This document shows positions 42,611 to 44,560 of a stretch of 44,560 bases of DNA, piece by piece. Location: assembly GCF_009711935.1 (NCBI RefSeq), contig NZ_VIKX01000223.1, positions 1 through 44,560 on the forward strand, written 5' to 3'. Below the pieces are notes generated by a model, which was not told the DNA's origin, did not search any database, and saw only the letters and a list, made by a program, of their open reading frames with translations. This DNA comes from Dolichospermum sp. UHCC 0259. GTDB lineage: Bacteria > Cyanobacteriota > Cyanobacteriia > Cyanobacteriales > Nostocaceae. Positions within the stretch are counted from its first letter, which is position 1, and each line of letters opens with the position of its first letter. The position numbers were made by a program, and so were the translations under genes.

Positions 42611-43042
42611 CTAATCTTTTGGAGGATGCCAACCAGCAAGTACCCAATAACTGCGAACTTCTAAAGCATCTGCATCATCACTTAAATGTAAAGCTTTAAC
42701 AGTAGCTCTACCAGTCGGCGTTTTACCTACAATTTGTATGCCATCTTCTGTCCAGTAAAAATGCTCAGACCAGACTTGAGTACGTGGGTTAAATAATTTG
42801 ACTGTTTCTCCTGTTTCTGGATCAATTCTTGTGGTTTTATCACTTTTATATCTATTACAAATAGGACAAGCTAACCATAAATTTGATTCATCATTACTAC
42901 CACCTTTGGCTATAGGAATAATATGTTCAATTTCCAAACGTGCCATTACTAAATGTTGAGGACTCAAACAATAGCCACAACGATTTTGAGCATCTTTTCT
43001 AACGCGGCGTTCTATTTCGACAGGAATGTAAAATCTAGCCAT
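42611..43042 (-). CDS. HNH endonuclease
   Basis: A 143-residue nuclease. Zinc ligands C22/C25 (CGYC) and C58/C61 (CPIC) frame the HNH core with E38-H39 (EIEHIIPIAKGGSNDESNLW), then CNRYKSDKT. The C-terminal region (LFNPRTQVWSEHFYWTEDGI) is a standard cyanobacterial HNH tail. It follows a ribbon-helix-helix-like gene by 5 nt, a pairing common in cyanobacteria. Possible roles are restriction, homing or toxin activity held in check by its partner. Confidence 0.92.
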   Translation of the reverse strand: MARFYIPVEIERRVRKDAQNRCGYCLSPQHLVMARLEIEHIIPIAKGGSNDESNLWLACPICNRYKSDKTTRIDPETGETVKLFNPRTQVWSEHFYWTEDGIQIVGKTPTGRATVKALHLSDDADALEVRSYWVLAGWHPPKD

Positions 43043-43047
43043 GACTG

Positions 43048-43410
43048 TTAATTAATTGCAGGTATTAAACCACGTTCAACAGCCACTTTTAAAGCTTTAG
43101 CTTTGCGTACTAAACCATGTCGGTAAACTTGCATAAGTTCATCTAGTTGGGTATTTTCTGTTTCATTTAACTGTCCTTCTCTCTGACGCGCTAAAAGGTC
43201 ACTAAAAACTTCTTGCTGTTGAATTTCCATTTGGAAATTACACAAGGACAAAACCTGCTCATCTGGTAGTGATTCTACAGGTAATTCACTACTAGCGCGG
43301 TCTATCCATTCTAGTAATACATCTTCAATTCGGCGATGGGTGAAAGCGGCGATTTCTTTAGCTTTTTGCACCAGGGTTTCTGGTAGTTGGAGGGTGATAA
43401 TTTCTGACAT
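43048..43410 (-). CDS. Ribbon-helix-helix-like protein paired with the HNH nuclease
   Basis: A 120-residue protein. The N-terminus (ITLQLPETLVQKAKEIAAFT) is a strand-helix typical of ribbon-helix-helix DNA-binding proteins. The rest is helical (VLSLCNFQMEIQQQEVFSDL, LLARQREGQLNETENTQLDE, MQVYRHGLVRKAKALKVAVE). It ends 5 nt before the HNH start, so the two are translationally linked. It may be an antitoxin-like regulator of the nuclease; this is inference from the pairing. Confidence 0.8.
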   Translation of the reverse strand: MSEIITLQLPETLVQKAKEIAAFTHRRIEDVLLEWIDRASSELPVESLPDEQVLSLCNFQMEIQQQEVFSDLLARQREGQLNETENTQLDELMQVYRHGLVRKAKALKVAVERGLIPAIN

Positions 43411-43462
43411 TTTTCAAAGCAAAGTTTTGATTATTTTATTGTAACGCTATTACCTGAATAAA

Positions 43463-43711
43463 TTAAGCTACCTGTTCCGCTAAAACTCGACCTTCCACAC
43501 GCTCATATTCATCCTCAAGTAGCCAAAGTTTTGCTTCTTCATAACTGGAACAAGCAAAAACTATTTTGTATTTTTCCGTAGGATCTAAAATGCAAAAATT
43601 ATTTTTATCATCACCAAGCAACATCAAAATATAGGGTGGTACAGAGGTAGGGTCAACCCATATTTCTGTAAACTGCCAGTTATTGGCTAGGTCGGGTGCG
43701 GGGAATGACAT
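43463..43711 (-). CDS. 82-aa partner of the DUF6972-like protein, possible immunity protein
   Basis: An 82-residue acidic protein (SFPAPDLANNWQFTEIWVDP, SVPPYILMLLGDDKNNFCIL, YKIVFACSSYEEAKLWLLED, EYERVEGRVLAEQVA). A beta-rich head with repeated aromatic residues is followed by a C-terminal helix. It overlaps the 3' end of the 110-aa gene by 32 nt, so the two are translated together. A second, truncated copy of its last third lies at 40252-40350. No known domain is recognised. The role as immunity factor or antitoxin is inferred from overlap, size and acidity. Confidence 0.75.
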   Translation of the reverse strand: MSFPAPDLANNWQFTEIWVDPTSVPPYILMLLGDDKNNFCILDPTEKYKIVFACSSYEEAKLWLLEDEYERVEGRVLAEQVA

Positions 43712-44012
43712 GATATTTATCTCCAGTGAGTTTTATTTCACCATAATGCAGAGGAATTTGACTGCCATTAATATCTATTCTATAGCCAATTGCGCTGGCA
43801 AAATAGAGTCCATATCGTTCATGATTACGAATGATACCCGTGAACTCGCCATTTTCTATTATGGCTTGTGCTACCCTAAGCATTGTTGCTTCATCGTTAA
43901 AAACATGAACAAACCCTTCTCGCTGCAATAATCTTTGCATTTGAGGTGTGTCTGGGAGATGCTTGGCAATATGTCTAGTGTCTAGAGTTAGTTCCTTCTC
44001 TATTCCACTCAT
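43680..44012 (-). CDS. DUF6972-like protein resembling bacterial RNase A-type toxin domains
   Basis: A 110-residue protein. Its motif order, RHIAKHLPDTPQMQRLLQ (H14 and H18), VFNDEATMLRVAQAII, a middle glycine segment, IKLTGDKYHVIPRTRPS, parallels by eye the CdiA-CT RNase A-like (BECR fold) domain: H-x3-H, F-x-D-x-A-T, and a final V-x-L...Y-x-V-x-x-x-x-P strand. From memory, cyanobacterial relatives are catalogued as DUF6972. It has no signal peptide or secretion domain, so it would be an orphan, intracellular unit. It overlaps the 82-aa gene, a typical toxin-immunity layout. Nuclease activity is unproven. Confidence 0.7.
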   Translation of the reverse strand: MSGIEKELTLDTRHIAKHLPDTPQMQRLLQREGFVHVFNDEATMLRVAQAIIENGEFTGIIRNHERYGLYFASAIGYRIDINGSQIPLHYGEIKLTGDKYHVIPRTRPSQ

Positions 44013-44364
44013 TTAATTAGTTACAGTTCTTAATCCTTAATTATATAACTAAATTGCGATCGCTACTTAGAGCTTCGCTAACACTCTTACTTGGGATGAA
44101 ACCCATATATAGCAATGGTTTTTTTGGACATCTAAAATGGATATTTAATCACAAAGGGAGCGGTAGAACCAATTATTTTATTATTCCTTTGCAGAATTGT
44201 AGGTTGGGTTGCGCTGCCACTTAACCCAACAGCAGTATATAATTAATTGTTGGGTTGAGGAACGAAACCCGACCTACATCTACAATTTTTGAGTTCTGCC
44301 AGTTTCAAATATATAAATTTACTCAACCGAAACTTGTGAAACTCAGACCCAACTTACCACCATT
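44013..44364. other. Intergenic region before the last gene
   Basis: About 350 nt with a HIP1 site near 44057, the inverted-repeat element at 44199-44277, and no other recognised feature. It separates the minus-strand island from the plus-strand partial gene, so promoters for both may lie here. Confidence 0.5.
44199..44277. repeat. GTAGGTTGGGTT inverted-repeat element (short relative of 21741-21864)
   Basis: GTAGGTTGGGTT at 44199 and AACCCGACCTAC at 44266-44277 are inverted with one mismatch. Inner AACCCAACA and TGTTGGGTT form a second inverted pair. 79 bp in total. Confidence 0.7.
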
Positions 44365-44560
44365 ATGATGCCTATACTATCTTCCGTAAGTGCTAGAACC
44401 GCTCTCCATGAAAAATTTAAATCAAAGATTACTCATAACCCTTATTTAGATAGAAATTTGGTTAGTTATCAAGGTAATAAACAAGCTAGATTTTCATCTT
44501 GGTTCAAATATAGAGAAGGATTCTCAGAAGGTCTAGTACACTGCGGCGTAAATGAGATAA
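44365..44560 (+). CDS. N-terminal part of a gene cut by the window end (possible DNA methylase)
   Basis: The frame is open from ATG 44365 (or 44368) to the window edge, 65 codons. Its sequence includes FKSKITHNPYLDRNLVSYQG, SWFKYREGFSEGLV and CGVNEI. The phrases NP-LDR-LVS-QGNK and FKY-EGFS-LV recall the opening of a class of cyanobacterial DNA methylases, from memory and not checkable here. If right, a second restriction-modification gene borders the island. Confidence 0.45.
   Translation, partial: MMPILSSVSARTALHEKFKSKITHNPYLDRNLVSYQGNKQARFSSWFKYREGFSEGLVHCGVNEI

Noticed and set aside
35400-44050. Absence of HIP1 octamers as a sign of foreign origin
   Set aside because: A similar gap (about 13.3-24.0 kb) covers ordinary chromosomal genes, so the absence is not informative.

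Overview
The window is chromosomal DNA from a cyanobacterium, most likely a filamentous member of the Nostocales. The signs are repeated HIP1 octamers (GCGATCGC), several runs of 7-bp tandem repeats of the kind common in heterocyst formers, a devBCA-type exporter operon, a cyanobacterial 2-oxoglutarate decarboxylase / succinic semialdehyde dehydrogenase pair, and an AT-rich composition. The species cannot be fixed from sequence alone. No rRNA, tRNA, CRISPR array or intact transposase gene was seen.

Layout. 0-3.7 kb (minus strand): a MacAB-like export operon (adaptor, permease, ATPase) with a ~125-bp dispersed repeat between permease and ATPase. 3.9-9.1 kb: a secreted TPR protein, a sigma-like protein, a glyoxalase-fold protein, an ADP-ribosylglycohydrolase, a small VOC protein and the ribosome-assembly GTPase YlqF/RbgA. 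9.5-15.1 kb: an FHA-GAF adenylate cyclase, the SSADH and 2-OGDC genes that bypass 2-oxoglutarate dehydrogenase in the cyanobacterial TCA cycle, and a protoglobin. 15.6-21.7 kb: a Ser/Thr kinase fused to an FGE-like domain, an NAD(P)-binding reductase, small conserved unknowns, a pentapeptide-repeat protein, a DUF1838-like protein and a candidate small RNA with its own promoter and terminator. 21.9-26.4 kb: an RND efflux pump (permease and adaptor, no outer-membrane gene). 26.9-30.6 kb: an exported unknown, a MidA-like methyltransferase, a 31-aa membrane protein, a hydroxyacid-dehydrogenase homologue and ssb, with an exact LexA-box match upstream of ssb.

31.3-44.5 kb is the accessory part. A nucleotidyltransferase-fold DUF6932-like gene sits next to a Xre-type HTH gene, with a 14-bp inverted repeat between them. 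After a TetR-devBCA operon, an RluA-family pseudouridine synthase and a membrane protein comes a minus-strand defence/toxin-antitoxin island at 39.2-44.0 kb. It holds YoeB with its antitoxin, a methyltransferase fused to a nuclease-like domain, DUF29, HNH endonuclease, a ribbon-helix-helix protein, an 82-aa protein, and a 110-aa protein that resembles bacterial RNase A-like toxin domains by eye. The 3' end of the 82-aa gene is duplicated as a broken copy on the other side of the methyltransferase-HNH block. The last 196 bases open a further gene, possibly another DNA methylase.

The most novel candidates are the 110-aa/82-aa overlapping pair with its relic copy, the DUF6932/HTH module with an in-frame stop after a strong ribosome-binding site, the two tiny membrane-protein genes (28896-28991 and 39058-39165), and the small RNA near 20.2 kb. 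All function statements come from motif reading; no database search was possible.
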